Source of the DNA: PALSA-911 sp963743035
Lineage (GTDB): Bacteria; Pseudomonadota; Alphaproteobacteria; Acetobacterales; Acetobacteraceae
Assembly: GCA_963743035.1 (NCBI GenBank)
Contig: CAVUOB010000004.1
Coordinates: forward strand, 496,001 to 560,000
Length of the DNA stretch: 64,000 bases
Direction of reading: 5' to 3'
Both the position numbers and the translations under genes were made by a program. The notes under the pieces were generated by a model. The model worked only from the letters and a program-made list of their open reading frames with translations. It made no database searches and had not been told where the DNA came from. Shown here piece after piece: positions 43,538 through 51,844 of this stretch; the first letter of the stretch is position 1; every line of letters starts with the position of its first letter.

Positions 43538-45205
43538 ATGGCGAAGCCGCAAGAGACCGCCAGTGAGGAAACATTCGACTATGTCATCGTCGGCGCCGGG
43601 GCGGCGGGCTCGGTGCTCGCGGGGCGGCTGACGGAGGATCCGGGGGTGACCGTCTGCGTGCTGGAGGCGGGGCCGCCGGACAACCATCCCTACATCCACG
43701 TGCCCGGCGGCTTCATCAAGATGCTGTTCAATCCGAAATTCACCTGGCAGTTCAAGACCGAGCCGAGCGAGGGCACGGCCGGGCGGCAGATCCCGACCAC
43801 GCAAGGGCGCACGCTGGGCGGCGGCAGTTCGATCAACGGCATGGTGTACAACCGCGGGCAGCCGGCCGATTTCGACCATTGGGCGCAGCGCGGCAATCGC
43901 GGCTGGGGCTACACCGACATCCTGCCGTATTTCAAGCGCGGGGAGCGGCGCATCGGCCTGGCCGATGAGCGGATGCACGGGCGCGAGGGCAATATCCCGG
44001 TCACCGACATGGACTGGTTCCACCCGGTCTGCGAGGCGTTCATGGACGGCGCGGTCGGCATGGGGATCCCGCGCAACGCCGACTACAATGACGGCCAGCA
44101 GGAAGGCGTGGGGTATTTCCAGCGCGCCATCCACAAGGGCTGGCGGCGCAGTGCGGCACGGATGTTCCTGCACCCCGCCAAGGCGCGCGGGAACCTGGCG
44201 GTGCGCACCGATGCGCGGGCGGAAAGGGTTCTGTTCGAGGGCAAGCGCGCGGTGGGCGTGCGCTATGTCGACGACCACGACCGGAACACCCGGCACGTGG
44301 TGCGGGCGCGGCGCGAGGTGATCCTGAGCAGCGGCACGGTGAACACCGCGCGGCTGCTGCAGGTCTCCGGCGTCGGGGCTGCCGGCCTGCTGGGGGAGCT
44401 CGGCGTGCCCGTGGTGCATGAGCTGCGCGGGGTCGGCGAGAATTTCCGCGACCACTACTCGGTGCGGCTGGTGGCGCGGGTTGCGAACATCCGCACCATG
44501 AACGAGATGTCCAAGGGGATCCGCCTGGCCGGGCAGATCGCGCGCTGGGCGACGGGGCGGCCGTCGATCCTGGCGCTGACGCCATCGCTGGTGCACTGGT
44601 TCTGGAAATCCGACGACAGCCTGGATCTGGCGGATCTGCAGGGCGTGTTCAGCCCGGCGAGCTACAAGGACGGGTTTGTGGGTTTGCTGGATGATTTCCC
44701 CGGCATGACCTGCGGCGTGTGGCAGCACCGGCCGGAGAGCATCGGCTATGTGCGGGCGCGCTCGGCCGATGTGTTCACCGATCCGGTGATCCAGCCGAAC
44801 TATCTGTCCGACGCGATGGATCGGCGGGTGCTGATCGCCGGCATGAAGCTGGGCCGCCGGCTGCTGCAATCGCCGGAGCTGGCGCGGTACTACGACCGCG
44901 AGGAATTGCCCGGCGCCGATGTGCGCAGCGATGACGAGCTGCTGGATTTCGCCCGGCGGTATGGTTCCACATCGTACCACCTGATCGGCACCGCCCGCAT
45001 GGGGCCGGCGACCGATCCGAGCGCGGTGGTGGACGACCAGTTGCGGGTGCACGGGATGCAGGGGCTGCGGGTGGTGGATGCGTCGATCATGCCGAACATG
45101 CCGTCTTCCAACACCTATGCCTCGACGATGATGATCGCGGAGAAGGCGTCGGACATGATCCGTGGGCGGGCGCCTTTGGCTCCTGTGGAGGGGGTGGCGG
45201 CTTGA
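43538..45205 (+). CDS. GMC-family FAD oxidoreductase (choline dehydrogenase-like)
   Basis: The ATG at 43538 (MAKPQETASEETFDYVIVGA) gives the normal N-terminus just before the ADP-binding VIVGAGAAGSVLAGRL; upstream in-frame ATGs exist. GMC signatures are GRTLGGGSSINGMVYNRG and SSGTVNTARLLQVSGVG. The C-terminus holds the catalytic histidine region TSYHLIGTARMG and VVDASIMPNMPSSNTYA. The 555-residue enzyme oxidises an alcohol, perhaps an alkanol or choline, with FAD. No electron acceptor is adjacent. Confidence 0.9.
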   Translation: MAKPQETASEETFDYVIVGAGAAGSVLAGRLTEDPGVTVCVLEAGPPDNHPYIHVPGGFIKMLFNPKFTWQFKTEPSEGTAGRQIPTTQGRTLGGGSSINGMVYNRGQPADFDHWAQRGNRGWGYTDILPYFKRGERRIGLADERMHGREGNIPVTDMDWFHPVCEAFMDGAVGMGIPRNADYNDGQQEGVGYFQRAIHKGWRRSAARMFLHPAKARGNLAVRTDARAERVLFEGKRAVGVRYVDDHDRNTRHVVRARREVILSSGTVNTARLLQVSGVGAAGLLGELGVPVVHELRGVGENFRDHYSVRLVARVANIRTMNEMSKGIRLAGQIARWATGRPSILALTPSLVHWFWKSDDSLDLADLQGVFSPASYKDGFVGLLDDFPGMTCGVWQHRPESIGYVRARSADVFTDPVIQPNYLSDAMDRRVLIAGMKLGRRLLQSPELARYYDREELPGADVRSDDELLDFARRYGSTSYHLIGTARMGPATDPSAVVDDQLRVHGMQGLRVVDASIMPNMPSSNTYASTMMIAEKASDMIRGRAPLAPVEGVAA

Positions 45206-45253
45206 TGAGGAGGTATTGTTTTGCGCTGTTGGACTTGGGTGTGGGTACGCAAC

Positions 45254-45513
45254 TTACGAGTTGGATGATCCGAATTGACGCTTAATCCAAAGTTTGGATA
45301 ATCCAAATTGACGCTTAATCCAAAGCGCAACGTCCGTGAACGGCCAGTATTTCGTCACGTCCCATTCCCGCTTGAGTATCCTTCGTGCCAGATCAACTAA
45401 GTCGTTGATTTTATCCCGGTCAGGCACATTCGACGTAACCGTCAAGAGATCATCGAGTTTCTCTTTAAGCTCGACGTGCATCGCTTCTGTTCTATTGAGG
45501 CGCAGCACGATTC
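45254..45513 (-). pseudogene. 3' part of a membrane-protein gene interrupted by IS256
   Basis: Joined in frame with 47121-47382 after removing the IS and one target-site copy, it restores a 173-residue protein with VLRLNRTEAMHVELKEKLDD and ILKREWDVTKYWPFTDVALW in this part. The last 22 residues are two copies of an 11-residue unit (LWIKRQFGLSK and LWIKRQFGSSN), encoded by two 33-base tandem units at 45260-45325. Confidence 0.75.
45260..45325. repeat. Two 33-base tandem units at a gene's 3' end
   Basis: Units at 45260-45292 and 45293-45325 share GAATTGACGCTTAATCCAAAG-like sequence with three differences. Each encodes one 11-residue repeat in frame on the minus strand, so the duplication extended the C-terminus of the interrupted membrane protein. 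Confidence 0.7.
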
Positions 45514-45579
45514 GTGAGTAAAGGGACTATCAGGATTTCCGTGTGTGGGCGGGCATAATGGGCAAAAAGGAGTCCCAGT

Positions 45580-46803
45580 ATGTCGCGACGCAAAGAGCCT
45601 GCGATCCCGAACGAGCTTCTCGACCAGTTGCTGGCAGGCGGCACGGCCAGCGCGGCGTTTGAGCAGGGTGGCCTGCTCAACTCTCTGAAGAAGGCGCTGA
45701 CCGAACGCGCCTTGAACGCGGAGATGGATCATCACCTCGCCGGGGATGAGGGTGCCGGCAACACCCGCAACGGCTACGGCCGGAAGACGGTGATGACCGA
45801 GACCGGCAAGTTGGCGATCGACGTCCCGCGCGACCGCCATTCGAGCTTCGATCCGCAGCTGATCGCCAAGTATCAGCGCCGCTTTCCCGGCTTCGACGAC
45901 AAGATCGTGTCGATGTACACACGGGGGATGAGTACCCGCGAGATCACCGGGCACCTGCACGATCTGTATGGCATCGACGTCTCGCCCGACCTGATCAGCA
46001 CGGTGACCGACGCGGTGCTCGATGAGGTTGCCACCTGGCAGCAGCGGCCGCTCGATCCGGTTTACCCGCTGGTCTTCTTCGACGCGCTCCGGGTCAAGAT
46101 CCGCGACGAGGGGATGGTCCGCAACAAGGCGATCCACATCGCGCTGGGGGTGCGCGCCGATGGCGCCAAGGAGGTGCTCGGCCTATGGCTCGAGCAGAAC
46201 GAAGGCGCCAAGTTCTGGCTGAGGGTGATGAACGAGCTTCGTAACCGCGGCACGGAGGATATCCTGCTGGCCGTCGTCGATGGCCTTAAAGGCTTTCCCG
46301 AGGCGATCACCGCCGTGTTCCCCGACGCGATCGTCCAGACCTGCATCGTCCACCTGCTGCGCAACTCGATGGACTTTGTCTCCTGGAAGGATCGCAAGGG
46401 CTTGGCGGCGGCGCTCAAGGACATTTACCGCGCCCCGAGCGCAGGCGCGGCCGAACAGGCGCTGACGGCGTTCGAGGCCGGTCCGTGGGGCCAGCGCTAT
46501 CCGGCCATCGGCCAGAGTTGGCGGCGTGCCTGGGGCGAGGTCATTCCGTTTTTTGCATTCCCCGACGAGGTCCGCCGGATTGTCTACACCACGAACTCAA
46601 TAGAAGCTCTGAACTCGAAGCTGAGGCGGGCCGTCAGGGCCAGGGGACACTTCCCGAGCGACGATGCCGCGACCAAGCTGTTGTATCTGATCTTGAACCG
46701 CTCGGAGAAGGAGTGGAAAATGCCACCACGTGAGTGGTCCATGGCCAAGGCCCAGTTCGCCGTCATCTTCGGCGAGCGCTTCATCAAGGCCATGGCAGCG
46801 TAA
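45580..46803 (+). CDS. IS256-family (mutator-type) transposase
   Basis: The 407-residue protein has the IS256 DDE residues: Asp168 in LVFFDALRVKI, Asp234 in AVVDGLKGFPEA and Glu342 in YTTNSIEALNSKLR. The N-terminal RNGYGRKTV block and the C-terminal FGERFIKAM are typical. It is full-length, with no frameshift, and lies between the inverted repeats. Confidence 0.95.
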   Translation: MSRRKEPAIPNELLDQLLAGGTASAAFEQGGLLNSLKKALTERALNAEMDHHLAGDEGAGNTRNGYGRKTVMTETGKLAIDVPRDRHSSFDPQLIAKYQRRFPGFDDKIVSMYTRGMSTREITGHLHDLYGIDVSPDLISTVTDAVLDEVATWQQRPLDPVYPLVFFDALRVKIRDEGMVRNKAIHIALGVRADGAKEVLGLWLEQNEGAKFWLRVMNELRNRGTEDILLAVVDGLKGFPEAITAVFPDAIVQTCIVHLLRNSMDFVSWKDRKGLAAALKDIYRAPSAGAAEQALTAFEAGPWGQRYPAIGQSWRRAWGEVIPFFAFPDEVRRIVYTTNSIEALNSKLRRAVRARGHFPSDDAATKLLYLILNRSEKEWKMPPREWSMAKAQFAVIFGERFIKAMAA

Positions 46804-46844
46804 TGTTCAACCGCCCGCCCACACACGGAAATCCTGACAGTCCC

Positions 46845-47120
46845 GGTCCGCCGGATTGTCTACACCACGAACTCAATAGAAGCTCTGAACTCGAAGCTGA
46901 GGCGGGCCGTCAGGGCCAGGGGACACTTCCCGAGCGACGATGCCGCGACCAAGCTGTTGTATCTGATCTTGAACCGCTCGGAGAAGGAGTGGAAAATGCC
47001 ACCACGTGAGTGGTCCATGGCCAAGGCCCAGTTCGCCGTCATCTTCGGCGAGCGCTTCATCAAGGCCATGGCAGCGTAATGTTCAACCGCCCGCCCACAC
47101 ACGGAAATCCTGACAGTCCC
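46845..47120. repeat. 276-base duplicate of the IS256 3' end
   Basis: It repeats 46569-46844 without a visible change: the last 78 codons of the transposase plus the right inverted repeat. It carries a second frame from the middle of the transposase (VRRIVYTTNSIEALNSKLRR) with its own stop, so a truncated transposase C-terminus could be made. Its presence inside the target duplication shows that it arose within the element after or during insertion. Confidence 0.9.
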
Positions 47121-47382
47121 GTGAGTAAATGAATAAGATTGCTAATCGCGCTTCTCGTTTTTTCTTTTCTAACTCAACAACATCACCTATTGCAGATAGT
47201 AAATCACCAATTACGGAGTGTATATTTTCTAATTCTTTCAAATAGGTCGCGAGATCATCTCGCAGATCATTGATCCATGCCTGTCGATGGTTTGAAATCG
47301 CGGTTCGCCAAGCGATAAGTCCCGCAACAATAGAACCTACACCTAAAATTCCAAAAAATGACAACATAGTATTATATTCCAT
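47121..47382 (-). pseudogene. 5' part of a membrane-protein gene interrupted by IS256
   Basis: The gene starts at 47382 with MEYNTMLSFFGILGVGSIVA, a single N-terminal membrane span, then a helical cytoplasmic part (RQAWINDLRDDLATYLKELE) reaching ILFIYS at the IS edge. In the repaired gene, VLRLN and the remainder follow from 45513. The N-terminal span plus coiled segment resembles small bacterial hypothetical membrane proteins; I cannot give a function. It is directly downstream of the 404-residue gene on the same strand. Confidence 0.75.
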
Positions 47383-47410
47383 ACTAATAGTTTTATATAT
47401 ATATTAAAGT

Positions 47411-48625
47411 TCAACCATCCCCATGAATTTTGTTTTGTTCACGCTCTAGCCGATCGAGATCATTGAAAAACATCCGCGGCGCCCAGCCGCGAGACACTGC
47501 CTCCACTGCGAACGAGTCAATCAAATCGAGACCCAACTGGCTCGCTATCTCGATCGCCCCGGCTGACACCCCACCCAAGCTCGCCCCCAATTTTGCGCCT
47601 TCAGCACCTGCTAATGTAGCCCCGACAGCCGTGCCGATAGCGGTCATAACAATAGCCTTCGTAAACTTGGCTGGCATTGAATTGAACAGGCCTTTCCTGC
47701 CGGAAATCGAGTCGATGTAAAGCTTCGTCATCTCACTGCCTACAGAATGCTCTGCTGTGGTTTCTAACCACGCCCGAAATTTGACGGCATTTTTGCTCTG
47801 CCGGAGCTTTGGCAATTTTGCGAGCGGCGCGTTCATGTGCCCGCTGAGTGCCTTAAGGTTAGGAAACCCTTCAATTGAGGCGATTTCTCGGAAGCCAGTA
47901 AGCATCTTCTGAGTTATGCGCAATTTCTCTGCCGTATCCCAAAACGGGCTGTAGTATTTATATTCCGAAAATGATGTCATCCTCTCCTTCACAAGGTATT
48001 GATATTCAATTAGATCTTCCCCGGTTTTGGCTAGAATTATTTTGTCTTCGGTAGACAAAGAGTTTATTTTCTTTGTGTCTGGATCTAACCCGTAATGTGT
48101 AAGGCGACCGGACAAAAAAGAACACTTCACAATAGCCGCAGCATTTGCCGCGAGGTCCCCGCCTGTGATGCTGTAGAGCGGCAGAACCTTTTTTATCAGC
48201 CTCTTTCGCGCTCGTAATGGGAGGCCTCTGGTCATCCATTTCAGACCGAGCTCAATCGACATTTCAGGATCAGAGTGTGCAGGGGACGAGTGATTCATAG
48301 ACGCCAGCCCGTCAAGGCCCGGTATATTCTGCTGCAAAAAGACGATCGCCGGAGTCCAGAGTACAAAGTTTATAGCTCCCTGTTCAACTAGGGCGTCAAA
48401 ACCTTTTTCCCCAAAGAACGAAATGAGCACAGGAATAAGGAGGTTTTCCCCGTATACCTTAAACGTGATTTTATCGAACAATAGGAGCTGTTCAAATAGT
48501 GCATCTTTTTGTTCGATGCGTCGTGCATCGAATAGCATCCTATCCTGGTCGGTTATTGTTGTTCCCGATATTAAATATTTTCTGCAAAATTCATTTAGGC
48601 TTGGATAGAATATGTTTTGGGCCAT
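47411..48625 (-). CDS. Orphan protein, 404 residues, AT-rich gene
   Basis: The protein starts MAQNIFYPSLNEFCRKYLIS and has no motif that I know. Residues 330-370 form a glycine/alanine-rich hydrophobic stretch (IGTAVGATLAGAEGAKLGAS) that could be a membrane-inserting helix pair. The DNA is much richer in A and T than the surrounding genome, a sign of recent transfer. The interrupted membrane-protein gene follows it after 29 bases, so the two probably made a two-gene unit; a toxin, defence or surface role is only a guess. Confidence 0.6.
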   Translation of the reverse strand: MAQNIFYPSLNEFCRKYLISGTTITDQDRMLFDARRIEQKDALFEQLLLFDKITFKVYGENLLIPVLISFFGEKGFDALVEQGAINFVLWTPAIVFLQQNIPGLDGLASMNHSSPAHSDPEMSIELGLKWMTRGLPLRARKRLIKKVLPLYSITGGDLAANAAAIVKCSFLSGRLTHYGLDPDTKKINSLSTEDKIILAKTGEDLIEYQYLVKERMTSFSEYKYYSPFWDTAEKLRITQKMLTGFREIASIEGFPNLKALSGHMNAPLAKLPKLRQSKNAVKFRAWLETTAEHSVGSEMTKLYIDSISGRKGLFNSMPAKFTKAIVMTAIGTAVGATLAGAEGAKLGASLGGVSAGAIEIASQLGLDLIDSFAVEAVSRGWAPRMFFNDLDRLEREQNKIHGDG

Positions 48626-48670
48626 TACGTTATCGCTTTATTTTTGATGACGGGGGTGGAGATTGAAGGC

Positions 48671-48931
48671 TCAATCTGCTAGCCTTGAAGTGATCGCCGC
48701 GAGGGTGTTTAACAGTTCGTAGGTGGATCGGCCAAACCGGTCAAGCCACGCCACCACCAGCACGTCATCGATTTCAAACTGGTCAAACAACCGGCCAAGC
48801 TGCGCACGGTTTGTCTTTGCACCGCTCGCCACGTGCGGAATATCTTTTTTGTATCCGGCTTTGGTCAGTTGCCGCACCTATGCGTCAACACTGTGGCCGT
48901 CTGGCGATACCTGCGCATAGCCGTATTTCAT
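48671..48931 (-). pseudogene. Resolvase remnant with amber stop
   Basis: The frame starts at 48931 with MKYGYAQVSPDGHSVDA and meets TAG where relatives have a CAG glutamine codon, then continues VRQLTKAGYKKDIPHVASGA and VAWLDRFGRSTYELLNTL. Reading through, it is a Tn3-type serine resolvase N-terminus; it ends at 48671, far short of the helix-turn-helix. It has therefore both a nonsense mutation and a truncated 3' end, and is not functional. Confidence 0.8.
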
Positions 48932-48941
48932 AGGGGCATTA

Positions 48942-48960
48942 TGTGCATATATTTCGCACA
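48942..48960. repeat. Inverted repeat upstream of the resolvase remnant, possible res subsite
   Basis: TGTGC and GCACA flank an AT-rich 9-base centre, the usual look of a resolvase-binding subsite. It is 11 bases upstream of the start of the resolvase remnant, where res sites lie in Tn3 elements. Only one subsite is seen. Confidence 0.4.
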
Positions 48961-49063
48961 GAAGAACCCCAGATTCTAAGGGTATAGTTTGCAAGCAAAA
49001 TTCTTGCCCAGCCTCTCCGCTCACCCATCCTACGATTGCTAGATCCAGGCATGGAGAGTTTCT

Positions 49064-49306
49064 GTGAAGACATTCAAATTGCGCGACGCAAAGGCGAAGC
49101 TTTCCGCCCTTGTGAAGGCCGCGGAGCGGGGTGAGAGCAGCGTTATCACCAAACATGGGCGTCCCGTGGCGGGGCTGGTGCCTATCGAATTGGCGGAAAG
49201 ATTCCATCCAAGGCAGCGTCCGAGCCTGGCCGAGTATCTGCTCGCGGCACCGGCACGCCTGGAATACGAGCGGGATCAGACGCCGCTGCGTGCTACCGAA
49301 TTTTGA
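49064..49306 (+). CDS. Phd/YefM-family antitoxin without an intact toxin
   Basis: The GTG start at 49064 follows GGAGAG. The 80-residue protein begins MKTFKLRDAKAKLSALVKAA and has the family block ITKHGRPVAGLVPIEL: an N-terminal DNA-binding fold with a C-terminal toxin-binding tail. The stop overlaps the start of a second frame (TGATG), exactly as in a toxin-antitoxin operon, but that frame keeps only five toxin-like codons. It is thus an orphan antitoxin that might still bind DNA. Confidence 0.88.
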   Translation: MKTFKLRDAKAKLSALVKAAERGESSVITKHGRPVAGLVPIELAERFHPRQRPSLAEYLLAAPARLEYERDQTPLRATEF

Positions 49307-49377
49307 TGCGTGGTTATCTGCCGGCTGCGGTCTCCGCGATTACGCCGGTTTCTGTGCCCCGCGTAGGATCTCCGTAA
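49306..49377 (+). pseudogene. Five-codon remnant of the toxin gene (VapC-like)
   Basis: The ATG overlapping the antitoxin stop encodes MRGYL, the usual start of PIN-domain toxins (which continue as LDT and so on), followed by unrelated PAAVSAITPVSVPRVGSP and a stop. The catalytic PIN residues are gone. The first paralogous block begins three bases after this frame, so the deletion may be linked with arrival of that block. Confidence 0.55.
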
Positions 49378-49380
49378 AAG

Positions 49381-50218
49381 GGAGACGGACGGGCGGATGC
49401 GGCTCGTCGATGGGGGCGTCATCCGTCCGGTGCTTGCTGGCGAGGTTTGTGGGGGGATTTGGCTTGCGTTGGCGGGTTGACACCCGCCCTACGTTTTTGT
49501 TGCCTTGTTAGTTCAATTGACTGCATTCTAACGGGATGAACCCTTTGCAGGATGTCCCGGCTGATGTGCAACCCGATTGGGCGCGTTTGCTGCCCCGGGA
49601 GGCTTTTCAGGAGATTCTATTCGCCCTGCGCGGGGCTTTGCCGCCGCCGGTTTCGGATGATCCGGCGGATGAGGTGCGGCGGGATCGGGCGGCGATGGCG
49701 GCGGTGGCGGCGTTGTTGCCGGTGACTGCGGCCGAGGGGCGGTTGGCGGCGCAGTTCGTGGCGGCGGATGCCTGGGCGATGGATTGCCTGCGGCTGGCGC
49801 AGGTGAAGCGGCGGGAGCCGGATCTGGCTCACAAATGCCGGGCGCAGGCGATGAGCCTGATGCGGGAGGGGAAGTCCTCGTTGCGGCTGCTGCAGCGGTT
49901 GCAGGCGGCACGGGAGAAGATCGAGGCGGATGCCGCGGCGGCGAAGCGGGCGGCGTGGGTGGAGCATGGCGCGGTGGGGATGATGGAGGAGGCTCTGCCC
50001 CCTGCCCCGGAGGCTCCGGCCGCGCCGGTGCCGGCCGGGGGCAGCGGGGCGGTTCCGATATTCAGACCCGTCTCACAGCATGCGATGGGTCCACGCGAAA
50101 CGCGCGTCGAGACGATACCGAGACGCGACCCTCCATCCACCTGGACGGCGGGGGTCCCCGCCTCATAATTGGGGTTTCCAAAGGGCGACTGCCCTTTGGC
50201 GGGTCCAGGGCAGAGCCC
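49381..50218. repeat. Paralogous block A (interrupted by IS4 after this point)
   Basis: It matches 52958-53822 along its whole length: a noncoding lead with a terminator-like hairpin GGCGGGT-tgac-ACCCGCC followed by TACGTTTTTG (49471-49497), a 210-residue gene, and a 3' palindromic run (CCAAAGGGC/GCCCTTTGG). The match resumes after IS4 at 51555 up to about 51617. The two blocks differ by scattered substitutions, so the duplication is not very recent. Confidence 0.85.
49536..50168 (+). CDS. Hypothetical protein, 210 residues, copy A
   Basis: The protein starts MNPLQDVPADVQPDWARLLP and is Ala-, Arg- and Glu-rich and helical, with conserved cysteine in DLAHKCRAQAMSLMREGK and a disordered Pro/Ala-rich C-terminus. 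About 85 percent of the residues match copy B at 53113-53748. I know of no function. The C-terminus differs slightly (WTAGVPAS). It has no membrane span. The close match over flanking DNA indicates duplication of the whole block. Confidence 0.65.
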   Translation: MNPLQDVPADVQPDWARLLPREAFQEILFALRGALPPPVSDDPADEVRRDRAAMAAVAALLPVTAAEGRLAAQFVAADAWAMDCLRLAQVKRREPDLAHKCRAQAMSLMREGKSSLRLLQRLQAAREKIEADAAAAKRAAWVEHGAVGMMEEALPPAPEAPAAPVPAGGSGAVPIFRPVSQHAMGPRETRVETIPRRDPPSTWTAGVPAS

Positions 50219-51543
50219 CATAAGCGCGAACTTACCGGGTTATTCTCAGGTCTGCGCATTGTAGGGTTCTCTGCCTTGGCGCCTCGGCCAGTGTGTGGCG
50301 CATGGCGTTGGTGGCCTGCCTGGTTCGCTTTCTTGGGGTTGGCAATATGGCCCTGACGAGGGTGCGATGGGCGATCTGCCAGGCGCGCCAGATGGACATT
50401 CGCCGGCAGCGGACAGCGGCCGGCTTAGGGGGGGAAAGCCGACAATCTCGCTGGCGATTTCGTCGGTCAATACAGCGACGATCAGTTGGGCCAGCAGCCA
50501 GGTCCGCGCCAGCGCGGGGTCCATCGCCGGCAGCCTGTCCAGGCCACCCAGCGTCTTGAGCCGCTTGAAGCCAAGCTCGATCTGCCAGCGGTTGCGATAC
50601 ATCTCGATGATGCGCTCCGCCGGCTGGGCCTGGGCCGATAGCGAGGTCGCCAGGATCAGATAGCCGGCGGCCGTGGTGGTGCGTGCGTCGAGCTTGTGGC
50701 CGCTCTTGCCCGCCTTGCGGGCCATCCGCTTGCGCTGCCGCTCGGCGTGTTCGGCCGGCATGGCCTGGATCACCAGCCGCAGCGGGGCGTCCACGCCTTT
50801 GAGGTAGACCGGATGCTCGGCCACGCCAGAGGATTGCGGTAGAAGCTGCAACAGGTCGATGCGCTGCCCCGTCGCGTCGAGCAGTCGCAAGGCGTTCCAG
50901 CCAATCCGGGTGATGAAGTCGGCCTTGGCCGCCAGCACCGCCGAGAAGTCGCGCACCCGCGCATAGCCGCGGTCCTGGATCACGGTTTGACCGGCTTGGA
51001 TCTGCGTCCGGTCCACCCGTTCGGCGAGCTTGCCTTGGGTGAGAACCAGGTCGGCAAAGCAGCCCCGCCCGGGATCAAAGCGGGCATGCAGCCGCCAGTC
51101 GCTACCGGTGCTGCCCGGCGCGCAAACCACCGAGCCATCCACCAGCGCCAGGTTCAGCGCCGCTTCGCCGCAGGCCAGGCCTCGCCGCTGCTCCAGCAGA
51201 CGCTGCAACAGATGCTCCAGCCAGTCGCCCATCTTGCGCAAACGCCCGAGCACACCCTTGTCGCTCAGCGCCACGATCGCCCCATCGCCGGCCATCGCCG
51301 CCGTCGTGCGCAACGACAAATGGCCGGGTCCATACATCAACGCCAAGCGAAGAAGGTCCTCCGCACGGCGCACCTTTCGCACCCGCTGCAAGGCACCGAA
51401 TGAGCGCGCGGTCGTCTCCAGGTCGGCAACTTCGCTCAGACGCGAGACAATCGACGACCATTGGCCGTCTTCAAGGGAGGCTTCCATTCACCTTACGAAT
51501 CACCCTCAATCGAGCCGACGCAAGCCTTAGATTCGCGCCTATG
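50219..51543 (-). mobile_element. IS4-family insertion sequence
   Basis: The 1325-base element has ends CATAAGCGCGAA (50219) and, reverse-complemented, CATAGGCGCGAA (51543). An 11-base target duplication GGGCAGAGCCC is present at 50208-50218 and 51544-51554; the target is itself a palindrome of the host repeat family. It interrupts the 3' part of paralogous block A. Confidence 0.9.
50232..51487 (-). pseudogene. IS4-family transposase, frameshifted near its C-terminus
   Basis: The protein starts MEASLEDGQWSSIVSRLSEV and has the DDE set in NLALVDGSVVCAPG, TVIQDRGYARV and YRNRWQIELGFKRLKTL. After SEIVGFPP the frame reads nonsense to a stop at 50246; in the next frame MSIWRAWQIAHRTLVRAILP and ADLRITR lead to a stop at 50232. 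The change occurs at the seven-G run at 50428-50434, where one base is probably missing. Catalytic residues lie before the break, but the C-terminal helices are lost. Confidence 0.85.
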
Positions 51544-51798
51544 GGGCAGAGCCCTGGCCTTGCTGCCCTGTCCCCCTCTCCCTTGCGATCCCTCCCCCAA
51601 CCCCCGACGATCAGGGGGATGGAGTTCGGCGGCGCGGGCCGGCGGCGTCGATCGCTGAGCGCTTTTCGCCCCGAACGCCTTGTCGGTTCCCGCGGTGATA
51701 CGCTAAGCTGACTTCTCCCCGACACCGCCGCGCCGACCTGTATGCGAGACCTTGTGTGGGATAAACGCTTTCGCCCCAACACGTTCAACCCACAAGAA

Positions 51799-51831
51799 CC
51801 GGGCGAGGCTCAAGGTGAGCCAAGCGCCCGG
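51799..51831 (-). terminator. Stem-loop after the OmpA-like gene
   Basis: CCGGGCG and CGCCCGG pair, with an inner GGCTCA/TGAGCC stem, 14 bases past the OmpA-like stop codon. There is no strong T-run, so it may be a weak terminator or an mRNA-stabilising hairpin. The rest of 51618-51798 shows nothing that I can support. Confidence 0.5.
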
Positions 51832-51844
51832 TATGAACTTGTGA

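Larger units (their letters stand above)
45523..47120 (+). mobile_element. IS256-family element with a tandemly duplicated right end
   Basis: The left inverted repeat (45523-45554, starting GGGACTATCAGGATTTCC) matches the right one at 46813-46844 at 31 of 32 positions. A second, identical right end lies at 47089-47120, because 276 bases (46569-46844) are repeated at 46845-47120. The 9-base target duplication GTGAGTAAA is at 45514-45522 and 47121-47129, outside the second copy. Transposase is intact, so the element may still move with either right end. Confidence 0.92.
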
